From NCBI GenBank assembly GCA_015680685.1, contig MNCI01000808.1, forward strand, positions 210,333-274,332: a stretch of 64,000 nt of DNA, in the 5' to 3' direction. Positions within the stretch are counted from its first letter, which is position 1; each line of letters begins with the position of its first letter. Of this stretch, positions 11,192 to 22,298 are shown one piece after another. The translations under genes were made by a program, and so were the position numbers. This DNA is from Gnetum montanum (taxonomy: Eukaryota > Streptophyta > Gnetopsida > Gnetales > Gnetaceae). The notes under the pieces are model-generated. The model saw only the letters and a list, made by a program, of their open reading frames with translations. It was not told where the DNA came from and searched no databases.

Positions 11192-12240
11192 ATGTATAGG
11201 AGATGTGGTCATGGTGCTGGTGGGGTTCGTAGACTAGAAGGGCCTAATGATGGACAAGAGTAGCCTCCTCAAACATCTAGTAGTGGTCTTGCAAATAGGT
11301 AGCTAGAGCTTATACAACAATTGTTACAGATCTTGCAACAACATGTTGTAGCTAGTGATGCTCCTGCTCCTATTTCCATGATCAAGGAAGTGGGAAGTGG
11401 TAGTGGTAGTGGAGGCTTAGGAGAAGCAAACATGAAGTCTATCATTAGGGAATTTGTGGAGAAATTTCAAAAATCAAGACCTCCTAAATTTTATGGCATT
11501 GAGGATCCCACTGTGGCTACAAAATGGTTGGAGAAATTGCAAAAATATTTTGATTTGATGGGTTGTTCATCGGTGCAGCTGACTCACTTAGCAGTTTATC
11601 AATTAGTTGGTATTTCCTGGCATTGGTGGATAACTAAAGAGCAAGCCAACGGATGGATTGGTTAAGAGGTGGCATAAGATGATTTTCTAGCACCTTTTAG
11701 AGGTCGTTATGTGTCTACCCAATATGCACAGGCCAAGGAGGATGAGTTATACTATTTGTATTAGGGTAGTTGATCTATGGTAGAGTATGATGCTTGTTTC
11801 TTTGAGCTAAGTATTTATGTATCCTAGATGCAGATAGATGCTCAGGAATGGATGAACAGATTTGTTCGAGGCTTGAGATCATCTTTGAAGGATCACCTAT
11901 TATGTCTTAGGCTGACTTCCTATGATGAAGCTAGAGTAGTAGCCATGGATTTGGAGAGGAGTCAGCAGGAGCATACAGTGCATAGAGAGAGGAGACAAGG
12001 GAAGAAGAGAGGATCAACATCTGGAGAGAGGATTGGCCCCTCTAAGTGAGCTCATGGCCATGGAGGAGAGTGTCTAACACCCACTCGTGATCCTACTATT
12101 GGAGTTGGTCATGGAGCAGTTGTTTGTTATAGATGTGGACAACTTGGTCATCTACAAAGAGATTGCTAGAATTGTTTTGCATGTGGGCAGCCATGGCATC
12201 AAGCTCAAGAGTTCCCAAAGTAGGCATGCAATAAGGGGGG
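11192..12240 (+). pseudogene. chromovirus D gag
   Basis: Capsid/nucleocapsid polyprotein. From ATG 11192 one frame runs to about 12048 with stops mostly at Gln-like positions (TAG). The capsid block includes SRPPKFYGIEDP, ATKWLEKLQKYFDLMGC and GISWHWW (ORF 11321-11665), then MNRFVRGLRSSLKDHL (ORF 11828-12049). After a frame change, a CCHC zinc knuckle reads CYRCGQLGHLQRDC (about 12123-12164), and a second one, CFACGQPWHQAQEF, has lost its last Cys. The order LTR, PBS, gag, protease, RT is standard for a chromovirus of the Tekay/Del sort. Confidence 0.75.
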
Positions 12241-12329
12241 AGGTAGAGGTCAAGGATAGTGACCTCCAATTTAGGGTGGATGGGAAGCACCAATTATTTA
12301 GCCTAGAGGAGGGGACCAGAGGACTCAAG

Positions 12330-12860
12330 GATGAGTGTATGTCTTAACAAACCAGCCTTTGGACATGCAGCCAAACACAGTGACGAAGATAGGAGGTATG
12401 ATTTTAAGCTTTGTTGTGTTGATGTTATTTGATCTAGGTGCTAGCAATTCTCTCATAGATCCTATGGTTTCACATCATGTAGCTCTTGTATGTCATTCTC
12501 TTTCTTCAGGATTGATAGTATCTTCTACTAGGGATCACAAAACTTGAGTTGATCAGGTGTGTAGGAATGTGCCAATAGAATTGGAAGCTGTGTAATGGGT
12601 TAATGATTTATATTTTATGGCTCTTGGGATGTATGATATAATTTTTGGGATCGATTAATTATTATAGATTAATTTTAGTTTAGATTATCAGCAAAAGCTT
12701 CTACAATCACAATTAGTTGATGGTACTCTGCTTGAGGTACAAACTCGTCTGAGGACTATGCACCTGGATTTAGTCTCCTCTCAAATGTACCATAGGATGC
12801 TTCAAAATGGACATGAATGTTTTGTGGCTATAATCTATAAAATAGATATGGTGGAAATAG
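12330..12860 (+). pseudogene. chromovirus D protease and linker
   Basis: ORF 12335-12547 carries LMLFDLGASNSLID, where the retropepsin active site D-S-G-A reads D-L-G-A. The frame stops after it, and the region to 12860 holds the degraded linker to RT. It is not functional as read. Confidence 0.6.
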
Positions 12861-12864
12861 ATCA

Positions 12865-13593
12865 AATTCCTATGGTTCATGAATTCTCTAATGTATTCTA
12901 GTCCGAATTACCAGGTTTGCCACCTAGGTGAGAGATTGAGTTCAAGATTGAACTTAAACTTGGTACAAAGCCTATTTCCAAGGCTCCACACAGGATGTCT
13001 CCCATAAAGCTAGCAAAGCTAAAGATTCAGCTACAGGAATTGTTAGATAAAGGCCTTATTCATCCCAGTGTATCATCGAGGGGTGCACTGATGCTATTTA
13101 TTAAAAAAGAAGGATGGAGGTTTGTGGTTATGCATAGATTACAAGCAATTAAACTAGGTAACTGTGAAAAATAAATATCCTATACCATGCATTGATGACT
13201 TGTTGGATCAACTTCAAGGAGCTCATGTCTTCTCAAAAATTGATCTCAAGTCTGGGTATCATCAAGTGTGGGTTCATGAGCAAGATGTATTAAAGATAAC
13301 ATTCAGAACATAGTATGGCCACTATGAGTTTTTGGTGCTACCCTTTGGGTTGAAAAATGCACCAACAATTTTCATGCACCTCATGAATAGTGATGCATCC
13401 ATTCCTAGATTAGTTTATGATTGTGTTCATCGATGATATTTTACTATATTCTTCTCATGAGCAATTGCATGCAGAGCACTTGCGAACGGTCTTACAGGCT
13501 TTGAGGCAGGACCAACTATATGCTTAACCATCCAAGTGTTTATTTTGGCAATCAGAGATTTAGTTCTTAAGAAATGTGGTGTCGGGAGCTAGT
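12865..13593 (+). pseudogene. chromovirus D reverse transcriptase, truncated
   Basis: RT fingers and palm are recognisable through stops and frameshifts: [55 protein letters not shown] and, in another frame, FIDDILLYS with the catalytic pair at 13426-13437. An A-run near 13110 marks one frame change. It ends at FLRNVVSGAS, where an LTR of another family begins at 13594. RNase H and integrase do not resume on the far side, so this is a true truncation. Confidence 0.8.
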
Positions 13594-14528
13594 TGATGAG
13601 TGGCGAGGTACCCCTACACTCAACCATACGAATATGAGCGTTTCACGCAGGATCCGGTCGAACTGCGTAGACGGACTAGTTGTGGCACCTAGACAGTTAT
13701 CCTTAGGCTGCAGTTCGCTGTCTTCCCATCTAGACTAGTGTTGTATTTGTCATGTATGGTTTAGTCTAGATGATGTGTATGATGTGTTCCTAATTCTAAC
13801 GCTACTCCTGAAGGCAATGGAAAATAATATTAACTAAGCTAAGCTAGGAGGAAAAGGGTAAGAAAGTCTAATCTAGCCTAAGTGCGACGAGCAATCGATT
13901 CCTTGATTAACCGTACACATCTTGGACCTCGTGCATGACTACCACTGGGATTTACCAAGTGTAGATCCTAGGTACACCACTGGGATTACCAAGTGCAGAT
14001 CCAAAATATGCCACTGGGTTACCAAGCGTAGATCCTAGCTACATCACTAGGATACCAAGCAGTCACACTTAAATGCTCGTAATCAAGTCGTACTCGTTCC
14101 GTGTTCTAGGAGTTTAAGGGTGAGAGGGAGAAAACAGTATATAACATTAAATAAATAAAAAGATAAATAAATAACAAAGTGAATGCTGCAATGATGAAGT
14201 AATCTCGATCTTTATTTCCGGTCATGTGCGTGTCCAAGTACGACACACTCGAATAAAGACACCGTACAATTACATTCACCACACTGCGGGCAGACACGGG
14301 AAAAAATCTAACTCTAGAGGGATCAAACTGCCAGATATTTGCTATAGAACTAAACTATATCTGTACAAGGGAGAGCTACATCTTATTTATAGATATGGCG
14401 GCAGACTGCGATATTGCATACGCGATATCGTAGGGAAGATGTGATATCGTAGGGAAGACGCGATATCGCAAGGGATGTGATATCACGGTGGAAGCGATAT
14501 CACGGCCTATGCGAAACGCGTCTCATCA
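13594..14528 (-). repeat. LTR of the TGATGAG...CTCATCA family
   Basis: The 935-bp segment begins TGATGAGTGGCGAGG and ends CTCATCA on the plus strand. The reversed TATA box (plus CTTATTTATAGAT near 14385) and similarity to the plus-oriented copies show it lies on the minus strand. It holds four 33-35-bp repeats (13941-14065) and six GATATC-type dyads (14405-14510). Flanking 5-mers CTAGT and GACCC do not match, so there is no target duplication and this is not a simple solo LTR. Confidence 0.8.
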
Positions 14529-14712
14529 GACCCCCATGACTGAATAAAAACTCGTGCTTGAGTTAAAAGGAGAACAAGTTCCATTGATTACACAGTGGAT
14601 GGGTATGGGATTATTAACTAGGAAAATAAATAAAGCAATGCCGCAGTGTGGGAAGACACAACATAGAGAAAAAATACTACAACTACAAAAATGTGGAACT
14701 CATGTAGTTATA
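14529..14712. other. unassigned junction
   Basis: Between the LTR and chromovirus G1. It is AT-rich and matches neither the interrupted chromovirus D nor the G2 integrase. An open frame here (14554-14808) is not supported by any domain. Confidence 0.3.
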
Positions 14713-14990
14713 TTTTATTCCAAGCCAAAAATAAGATTTGCGTATCATCATATAAGTCTTAATATAACCTGGGTGTCATGCATATGCTACTTCCTATGCT
14801 TCACATAACTTTAGTCTCCAATTTCATTCAAGTATGCACACTCTTTGTCCTTTCATTAATAAACCATTATAGGTAAGTTGGTTACAATCTTCTTAAAATA
14901 TGGATCTTCTTTTATTTGTTTCTTAATTTCTTTTTCCATAGGAGTCGTTACCACACCTATTATTAAGTTTCACATTTGACTAAGGCCATC
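14713..14990 (-). pseudogene. chromovirus G1 integrase zinc domain (3'-truncated)
   Basis: Reverse-strand translation gives the end of the RNase H-integrase connection and the HHCC zinc region (a degraded form of HEVPYAGHPGYIKTY). It aligns base by base with G2 at 23650-23770. The integrase core, C-terminus and 3' LTR of G1 are missing. Confidence 0.6.
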
Positions 14991-14999
14991 GGCTACCAC

Positions 15000-15470
15000 A
15001 TTTTTCTTATTGGGGATATATTTGACTTCAAAATCACATTCAACCAATAATTCTACCCATCATCTTTGACAAGTATTTAAAATAGGCTATCTCTAAAAAT
15101 ATTCTAAAATTTTATGATCTATTTTTAGTACAAGCTTTTTTCCACAAAGATAATGTCTGCAAACTCTCAAAGCATGAATAATTGCTAGTAATTCTAAAAC
15201 ATGAGTTAAGTAATTTATTGCAGCTCCTTGTAATTTACAAGATTCATAACATACCACTTTATCTTCTTGTGAAAGAACTACACCAAGTCCTATTCCATAG
15301 GCATCTGTGGATACTTCAAATGGTAATTCTTCATATGGAATTCTCAAAATAGGTGTTGTGAGTAGCATCTTTAATTTAAGGAAAGCTTCCTTGCATTTTT
15401 CATCAAAATTAAACACACATTTTTCCTATAAAGGGCCAATAAATGGTGCTACAAAGGTAGAATAATCTTT
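15000..15470 (-). pseudogene. chromovirus G1 RNase H
   Basis: ORF 15093-15416 encodes the gypsy RNase H pattern: FKFDEKCKEAFLKLK-type lead, PFEVSTDAYGIGLGVVLSQ with the catalytic Asp, HVLELLAIIHALRVCRHYL with the Glu, and LVLKIDHKILEYF with Asp-His. It is well preserved, but the connection to RT has stops. Its G2 counterpart at about 23950-24330 is clearly homologous. Confidence 0.8.
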
Positions 15471-16370
15471 AATGAAATGTTTATAAAAACTAGCTAAACC
15501 TAAGAAGCTATGAACTATTGTAAGATCTTGTAATTCAAGCTAGTCTTGGATCACACTATTTTTTGCTAGATCTACCTGCAATCCTTTCTTAGAAACTATA
15601 TGACCAATGTATGAAACTTCCTCCTTAAAGAGTTCACATTTACTCAATTTAGCTTTTAACTAATGCTCTTTAAGAATTTCCATTGTAATTTTCAAACATG
15701 TTCTTCTCTTAACTTAGAATAAACAAGTATATCATCCATAAATACTATAACAAATTGATCAAGATATTCATGAAAAATATTATTCATTAATGCCATGAAT
15801 GTTGTAGGTGAATCAGTTAATCCAAATGGCATCACAACAAATTCGTATAATCCATGCCTGGTTCTAAAAGTAGTTTTCCCAATACCTTTCTCCTTGATCC
15901 TTATTTGATGATAACCTAATTTTAAATCAATCTTTGAAAAATAACATGCACCTGTAAGTTGATCAAACAAATCATCAATCCTAGGCAAAGAAAAAGTATT
16001 TTTAATAATCACTTTATTCAATGCTTTATAATCGATGCATAATCTTAACATACCATCTTTCTTTTTAATGAATAAGATTGGTGCACCCCAAGGTGATACG
16101 CTAGGTCGAATTTTCCATTTTTCCAATAATGAATCTAATTGTACTTTCAATTCTCTTAATTCAGAAGTAGAAAACCTATAAGGGGAATTTGAAATAGGTT
16201 GTGTAATAGGAAAAATATAAATAGCATGCTCAACAGTTCTTTTTGGAGGAAATTCTCTCATTTCACCAAATACTGAATCTTTATATTCCTCAAGTTCTTT
16301 TGGAATCTTAATACCTGAAGATCTTTGAGGTTGAGTTACCTTGAAAACCAACATCATAGCACCCTTTTTG
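15471..16370 (-). pseudogene. chromovirus G1 reverse transcriptase
   Basis: An open 221-codon frame (15692-16357) spans RT fingers and palm without a stop: [64 protein letters not shown] and the catalytic [10 protein letters not shown] (FMDD at 15731-15742). It opens in the protease-RT linker ([12 protein letters not shown]). The thumb continues to about 15480 with a frame change. This is the least decayed RT in the window, so G1 is probably younger than its neighbours or better protected from mutation. Confidence 0.85.
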
Positions 16371-16373
16371 ACT

Positions 16374-16790
16374 AATCATTTAGCTTGCTTGATGGTTATC
16401 ATATGAATTTGCCTTGTTGTTTCTACCCCTCTTAGAAGCCTGACTTCGTTAGTGGTTGGGACTTTTAAAATACAAGTACCAAGGTGGGCAGCAATATCAA
16501 ATTTATGTAGGAAAGACATTCCTAAAATTGCATCAACATTGGCTAGTTCAAATTCAAATAATTCATCAATGAAAGACATGTTTTGAAAAAAATATTTAAT
16601 TTCTCCATACTTGGTGTGCTTGCTTATGGTCGTTTCATCTACAAGTTCTATCTTAATAATATTCTTGGAAAGTAAATTTAATTTTAATAAATTAATTAAC
16701 TTTGAAGAAACAAAGTTATCACTAGCACCACTATCAATAAAAAATTTAATTTTTTTACCTCCAATTAAACCTTAAAAAATCATTTAAGCA
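16374..16790 (-). pseudogene. chromovirus G1 protease
   Basis: The retropepsin active site is intact as FFIDSGASDNFV (about 16713-16748), followed by ORF 16376-16579 with the flap/core part LANVDAILGMSFLHKFDI. A stop or frameshift between the two pieces breaks the domain. It continues directly into the RT linker. Confidence 0.75.
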
Positions 16791-16794
16791 AATT

Positions 16795-17756
16795 AGAATT
16801 TATGTAAACTTGATTTAATTGATGTTGATATCTTCTTCATGGTTGTGGTTTTGGTTGGAATTTTTTCTTTGTTCATGCTTGGGTTGGGGTTTTAATTCCT
16901 AATTTGGTTGGTCCTTTGTACCTTTGTTCATAATTTTGGAAAATCTTGTTTGAAATGATCTTTGGCACATACAAAATATGCTGATCCTGATCGAGCTCTT
17001 TTGATTGGTAATTCCTCTATCATTGCTTGTGGAAGGCTATCTTGTTAAAGGATTGCTTATATCTAATTCGATTCTTCATAATCCTTAGCAATTTTGTATG
17101 CTTCATCAAAAGTTTGAGGATTATGAACTCATGTTTGGGGATGTAGTTGAGCATGTATTCCACCAATGAAATTTGAAGCTAATTCTCCCTCATCTTGATG
17201 GCTTACATACCAAGAAAGATCACCGAATTCCTTGTAGTAATCCTCTACAGATCACTTTCCTAATCTTAAGGAATTAAATCTCATTTTGTGCTCTTTGAGG
17301 AAAGAATTAGGAATAAATTTTTGTTCAAAATCTTGATAAAAATTAAGCCAATTTGTAATCAAACCTTGAGATCTCAGTCCATTCCACCATGTTGCTGCAA
17401 GTCCTCTTAAGAAAATAACTTCTAAAAATTCTTGGCTTGACAAATTCAACATATCAAAGTAGTTTTTCATTGTATTAAGCTAATCCTTTTACTTTCTTGG
17501 CATGAACTTGTGTTAGCGATTCTCTAGGTGGATTAAGCCAATTTCCATATTCCTCACCTTTAGTTTCTACTCTATGGGCTAAAGGAGGGATTTTGGTATC
17601 CTTTTGACTAGTAGGTGAGGGTTGATTTTAGTGTGGATCCCTAGGGGAAAGTTGATCTTGATCTTGATGTTGATCCCTAGGTGGAACATGGGTAGGATTT
17701 GAAGGTTGAGTGAGATGGTCAGTTGATTGCTTGATGGAGTCTACAAATGAATCCAT
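16795..17756 (-). pseudogene. chromovirus G1 gag
   Basis: Capsid precursor. The likely start is the ATG at 17756, opening MDSFVDSIKQ, followed by a Gln/Asp/Pro-rich linker. The capsid block in ORF 17252-17470 reads FLRGLAATWWNGL and then a YQDFEQKFIP block, and in degraded form continues DYYKEFGDLSWYV, SNFIGGI. The zinc knuckle near 16950 has lost several Cys/His ligands (only YFVC, KDHFKQDF remain). Several stops are present, so no product is expected. Confidence 0.75.
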
Positions 17757-18356
17757 ATTTCCTTACACATTTGACCATTTATACTTTAAATGCTAGGAAA
17801 ATTTCCTAATTTTCTCAAACATATTTTACATCTCTGTGCCAAACCCTTGATTTGACTAATGAAGCTCTTCTTGAACATCCTTGATTTCATTAATTTGATC
17901 TTCAAGGGCATTCATTTGATCATTGAATTAGGCCTTCATTTCTCTCCAATTTATTCTTCAGGTTCTAGACATCGGTATGTTGAAGAAATTAGGTATGTTG
18001 ATAATCCTTAGCTTCTCTGATCCTTTTTATGGGTCTTGAAATAGTCAATTGGTTGTAGAAGAAGTTGAAACAGTGATGGATTTCTTCTTGAGTACTAAAT
18101 CCTAATTTTGGGATCTTAAATAATAGATTAAAACACTAATTTTCTATAATCTGAAAGCTAAATATGATAGTTCCATTGAGTCTAGAAGGTTCAAATCTAT
18201 TGGAATTTTTTTTTGGTTGAAAATGGACTTTGAATTCAAAAGTTATAGTCATTTTAAATTTACAAAAATTTGCACATTTTTTAAGACTTCCTGAGAGGTC
18301 AACCATCCTAATTCTAGTTCAGAATGAGTGCACTTAATGATAAAGTTTTAATGCCT

Positions 18357-18372
18357 ATTGTTACCAAGGTGT
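18357..18372 (-). other. possible primer-binding site and LTR edge of G1
   Basis: On the plus strand, ATTGTTACCAAGGTGTCAC resembles the reversed end of a tRNA-iMet site (TGATACCA) followed by an LTR end. It lies about 600 bp upstream of the G1 gag start, a sensible place. The sequence beyond does not clearly match the G2 LTR, so confidence is low. Confidence 0.25.
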
Positions 18373-18687
18373 CACTTTTGAATTTTTGAAAATATTTGTG
18401 TGTGTTCTTAATTTAAATTGACGATTGATGACAAAATGTTTTTTAAAAAATTATTTTGTTAGCTGACAGGCATTTTGAAATTCTCATGAATTGATGGAAA
18501 TTGTGAATTTATCATAGGCTGATGGAGAATTTTCCCATTGCATGACAATAAGGATGATGTCAAAAATAGCCGTGGTGATGTGCTTGCTACGAAGTTCAAG
18601 GAGGCTACTAGCAATGTTAGTGGAGTTTGAGGAGGGTGGGATTGGGAAATGGGAATGAGAGGTTTGGTTTGTTTGTCCTCTTTAGTG

Positions 18688-18929
18688 CCTACATGGCCTA
18701 TTTAAGGGTCCATGTTGCCCTCCTTTGGGCCTACATAGCCTGTCTCAGGGTCTACATAGCCCATTTCAGGGCCTATGTAGCCCCTTAACTAGGCCAGTGT
18801 AGCCCATCCCATGGCATACAAGGCTCTTTGATTGGGCCAGCATGGCCCTTTTTAGGGCCTACGTAGCCCCTTAACTGGGCTAGTGTAGCCCATCACTAGG
18901 CTCACATGGCCCACATAGGGCTTGCGCAG
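18688..18929. repeat. minisatellite, 21-22-bp unit (CCTACATAGCCC type)
   Basis: About eleven units of the form CCTACATAGCCCATTTCAGGG, each 20-22 bp, in tandem with variants such as CCTACGTAGCCCC and CCAGTGTAGCCC. It is G+C-richer than its surroundings. Confidence 0.8.
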
Positions 18930-18970
18930 CTTCTTCACACAATCAAACAGGGTTAGCATGGTGCATCCGA

Positions 18971-19355
18971 AGGAGGCAATGATTGATGGCATTTGGAGAG
19001 GCAATGTTCGATAGTGCAAGAGGTAGTGTTCAACAATGTGAGAGGAGATATTTGGTAGCATGGGAGGTGGTGTTTGGTGACATGGGAAGTAGTGTTTGAT
19101 GATGCAATAGGTGATGTTTAGTAGTATGGAAGGTAGTGTTTGGCGACGAGGGAGGTAGTGTTTGGCAACATGGAAGGCAGTATTTGGTGGCATGGAAAGT
19201 GGGTACGGTGGCATGGTAGTTAGTGTTCAATGATAAGGGAGGTAGTGTTCGATAGCATGGGAGGTGGTGTACAAAGGAATAGGAGGAGGTGTTCGATGGT
19301 ATATGAGGCAGTGTTTAGAAGCTCTAAAGGTAATATTTGGTGGCTTTGAAGGTGG
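18971..19355. repeat. minisatellite, 22-bp unit (GGAGGTAGTGTTTGG type)
   Basis: About seventeen consecutive units of the type CATGGGAGGTAGTGTTTGGTG plus one base, 22 bp with a single 21-bp exception. The sequence differs from the neighbouring array although the period is the same. Open minus-strand frames across it are by-products: since 22 is not a multiple of three, each frame reads a 22-residue repeat. Confidence 0.9.
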
Positions 19356-20233
19356 CCAAGGACACATGCATGCAGCTAAATGACGCAAAGAAATGGAAGT
19401 AGTAGAAAACATGGCACAATAATGGGTAGAAAGGAAGCAGACATGTGATGATGGCAATGATCATGTGATGGTGGGTCATAGACATGCAATAGTGGACGAC
19501 ATGATGATAGGTGTAAGTGTAGTGCAACAAAAATAGGCAACGCATGGTGGTGGATGGCATGACAACAAAAAATAGGTGACTTGTAGTGTGTGTCTGCCCT
19601 TTGGTGGTGGCCCTTGAGGCTAGCCCCTTTGCGGCTGTTGGCCACTATTGGCAGCATGATCAGTCACATCTAGTAAGAGGATTAGTCATGGCCTTGTTGA
19701 GGATTTGGATTTTCGATTTTTTTTATAATAGAAAATTTTAGAAAAATCGGGGCTTAGAATTGAATCTAAGACCTCCAACCCACCTCGTTTTTAATAAAAA
19801 TAATTTAAAATTAAAAATAAAAAATATATTTTTTTTAAAAAGTAAATTTAAAAGATTAAAAAATACTTTTTAAATTTTGAATTGCACATAACCCCAGAAT
19901 CACCGTATCTTTCAAACCATAAGTCAGATTTTAATGGAATTGGTACCATTGGAATTGTCTCAAAGAGCACTACATGTTAAGCTAGAGATAATGCCATTTT
20001 AGTGAACCTAGAAATCAAAGAATCAAAAAAGTAAATGTTAGCTTTATCAAATATTTAATTGACTTAAGTTAAAACTTCCTTTTACTTCTACTAAGATTCT
20101 TATGGTTGTATTATGAATGTGAGAACAAGAAAAACTATCCATTACAACTAAATATTAGTAGAAGATTGAAGGATTCTATTAGAGGTGAAGTTTGAAGATT
20201 CTATCCCATCAAAGGATTCTAATAATCCTCATC
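19356..20233. other. unassigned AT-rich stretch
   Basis: Contains an A/T homopolymer-rich patch near 19720-19880. No domain or repeat boundary is recognised. Overlapping minus-strand open frames at 19227-19657 have no family features. Confidence 0.3.
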
Positions 20234-21060
20234 ATGACTCCCAAGCGTCAAGCTTCACCTTTACCTCAAGCTCCTTTAGGTAGCTCTCAATCAGCCACTA
20301 TTATTTTGCATCAAAATAATGTTCTCTCTACTTCTGAATGTGTCCATAGCTTGCTTGAGAAGTAAGGGTTTCAATACCTTAACACTTCAAGGTTATCTAA
20401 TTTACTTGTATTCCCTATTTTTAAACTCTCCCATTGTAAAGGAGTTCTCATGGAATGGTGTGAATAGTATAATAGTAAAAAAGGTTCCACTTCCTAGTTA
20501 GTTTTTGGAGTAATAACAATACTTCCTTTTGATATTCAAACATCCTTGGATTTTTAGCAAGGATAGGATCCTTTAATTCCATCAATTTTCTCTCGAAAAT
20601 TTAGATCATTTTACAAAAGGGAATTCTTTGATTATGTTATTTATTTTGCTCTTTGCAAAAGCCACTTTGTTTATGGAGATTTCATTAATGAGGTTTGCTT
20701 TAAATTATGTCTACTAACTTTTAGCAAGGTTTTGTGGTATAAACATCAATCTTATGTTAATTCTTATTCTATTTTCATACTTCATGATGCCATAGCTAGT
20801 AGAGTTTATGACAGGTAATTGTCTTGTTTTTTTGCTTGGTATAATCCCATGATTGGAATTACTGCTGCCTAGAAAAATCCTATCAAATATTATACCCTAT
20901 GTTATGTACCCTTGTTCATGTGTTTTATCCTAATTTATGATCATCGAAACAAATTTTTTAGTCATTACAATCCCTAATTATGCTTTGAATTTCTTGAAGA
21001 TGAGAGCATTACACGTGGTAAGATTGTGGGTGCTAAGAAAGGTCAGTTAGCTTTATAGCA
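20234..21060 (+). pseudogene. decayed reading frame of unknown family
   Basis: From ATG 20234 one frame can be followed for about 275 codons, broken by roughly nine stops and no obvious frameshift. It opens MTPKRQASPLPQAPLGS, a basic/Pro-Ser start common in plant transposon proteins, and later has FSRKFRSFYKREFFDYV, an aromatic-rich middle and FEFLEDESITRGKIVGAKKG before a final TAG. Most internal stops are TAG or TAA, one C-to-T step from Gln codons, so the frame was probably coding until recently. It may be a plant transposon-associated protein, but I recognise no catalytic motif. It is flanked by the minisatellites and by the G2 LTR. Confidence 0.5.
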
Positions 21061-21767
21061 TGTTTAGAATTAGGAGGAAATCAATAACTTATTTTTATGT
21101 ATTTATTATTTTCTTATTTTTAATTATGTATTTATTTTATGTATTTGATAGTATAATTTGGGCTACAGAATGAACCAATTTGAATGCCTAGGTTAGAGCT
21201 ACACAGGCTAAAGAAGTTTAAGGTACTTCAACCTTTAGTATGGTTCAACCACAAGAAAAAATTACACTTAATACTCCCAAGGTATATATATAATAACTTT
21301 CTAATAAATTTCTAATAAATAATATAACTAACATAATGTCTCTTTGCAGTAAATAATATAATTATTATAATAAGACTTGAAAAGACATGTTGTAATATCA
21401 GACATGACTCTTGAGGTGACCGTTGGGAATTGACCTAAGATATTTATACCCAAGAATTAGAAATTATGCTAGCATGGAGTTCTAGAATTAGTATAGGTGA
21501 GTAATGAGTGCTAGATGAAGTTAAATAGGAAGGTGACTGCCATTCATTCTGGTTGGATATAGGCCTAACCATGGTGGTAGTGCTAAATTGTCTCTAAGGG
21601 ATAGATTGCAAAGGAAGATAAGCTAAGAAACCTTTAGAGCATAACCCAAATATACTATTGTCATATTAATAAATATTTCCTTTCATTTATTCATATATTT
21701 TTTCTATTGCATTCTTTATTAATAATGTCAAATCTTATGCATATTTGATGGTTTCCATGACATCTAG
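21061..21767. other. unassigned stretch
   Basis: AT-rich, with TATATATATAATAA near 21280. No coding signal beyond the frame ending at 21060 and no repeat boundary until the G2 LTR. Confidence 0.3.
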
Positions 21768-22287
21768 TGTGACATCTCATTCTTGGATGTCGTAAAAACA
21801 TGATCATTCATTGCTTAATTCATCGTATTCGTTGCATTCATAAGTAATTGATCAAAAATATCATAAAATACTTTGATAAATAAATGAATGAATGATAAAT
21901 AAATGATAGAAATAGAAAAGAAAATAAAAATAATAAAAAGAATTTTATTAATAAGAGTCATTTATTATAATGCCGTCTAGTTATCTTCCCATACCACTTA
22001 GGGCTTAGAGGTATTCTGGCATTGCCGCCATGGTTAGGTTGTCCAGACAAAGGGGTGATTAGTCCCTTCTTGTCTAGCTTTACCTAGCTCCCATCACTTG
22101 CCATTCCAGGCTCCACAACTCCATGTTGGCATGACCTCTAAACTCAACCTTAAATGACATAGGTTAAATACTTTCTCGAGTGATACATGAATAATTGTAA
22201 CTCCTCATAATGAGGTACCCCTTTATCTAAAGGTTAATTACATTGTTACAAGTTATTTTCACCCTTAAAAAGGGACATGATGTTACA
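21768..22287 (-). repeat. 3' LTR of chromovirus G2
   Basis: Plus-strand TGTGACATCTCATT starts the 520-bp segment and ACATGATGTTACA ends it, forming imperfect inverted termini with TG...CA ends. The polypurine tract and the pol stop adjoin it at 22288-22301, which fixes both the edge and the minus orientation. The flanking target duplication cannot be tested because the other LTR is absent. Confidence 0.75.
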
Positions 22288-22298
22288 ATCTACCCCTC
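22288..22298 (-). other. polypurine tract of G2
   Basis: On the minus strand GAGGGGTAGAT directly precedes the LTR start TGTAACATCATG. It primes plus-strand DNA synthesis in LTR elements. The pol stop codon TAA (22299-22301) is immediately upstream. Confidence 0.7.

Noticed and set aside
14554-14808. 84-codon ORF after the LTR
   Set aside because: It straddles the junction and runs antisense into G1 integrase; no domain.
18852-19657. Overlapping minus-strand ORFs with His/Thr/Pro repeats
   Set aside because: They are translations of the 21-22-bp minisatellites in three frames, not genes.
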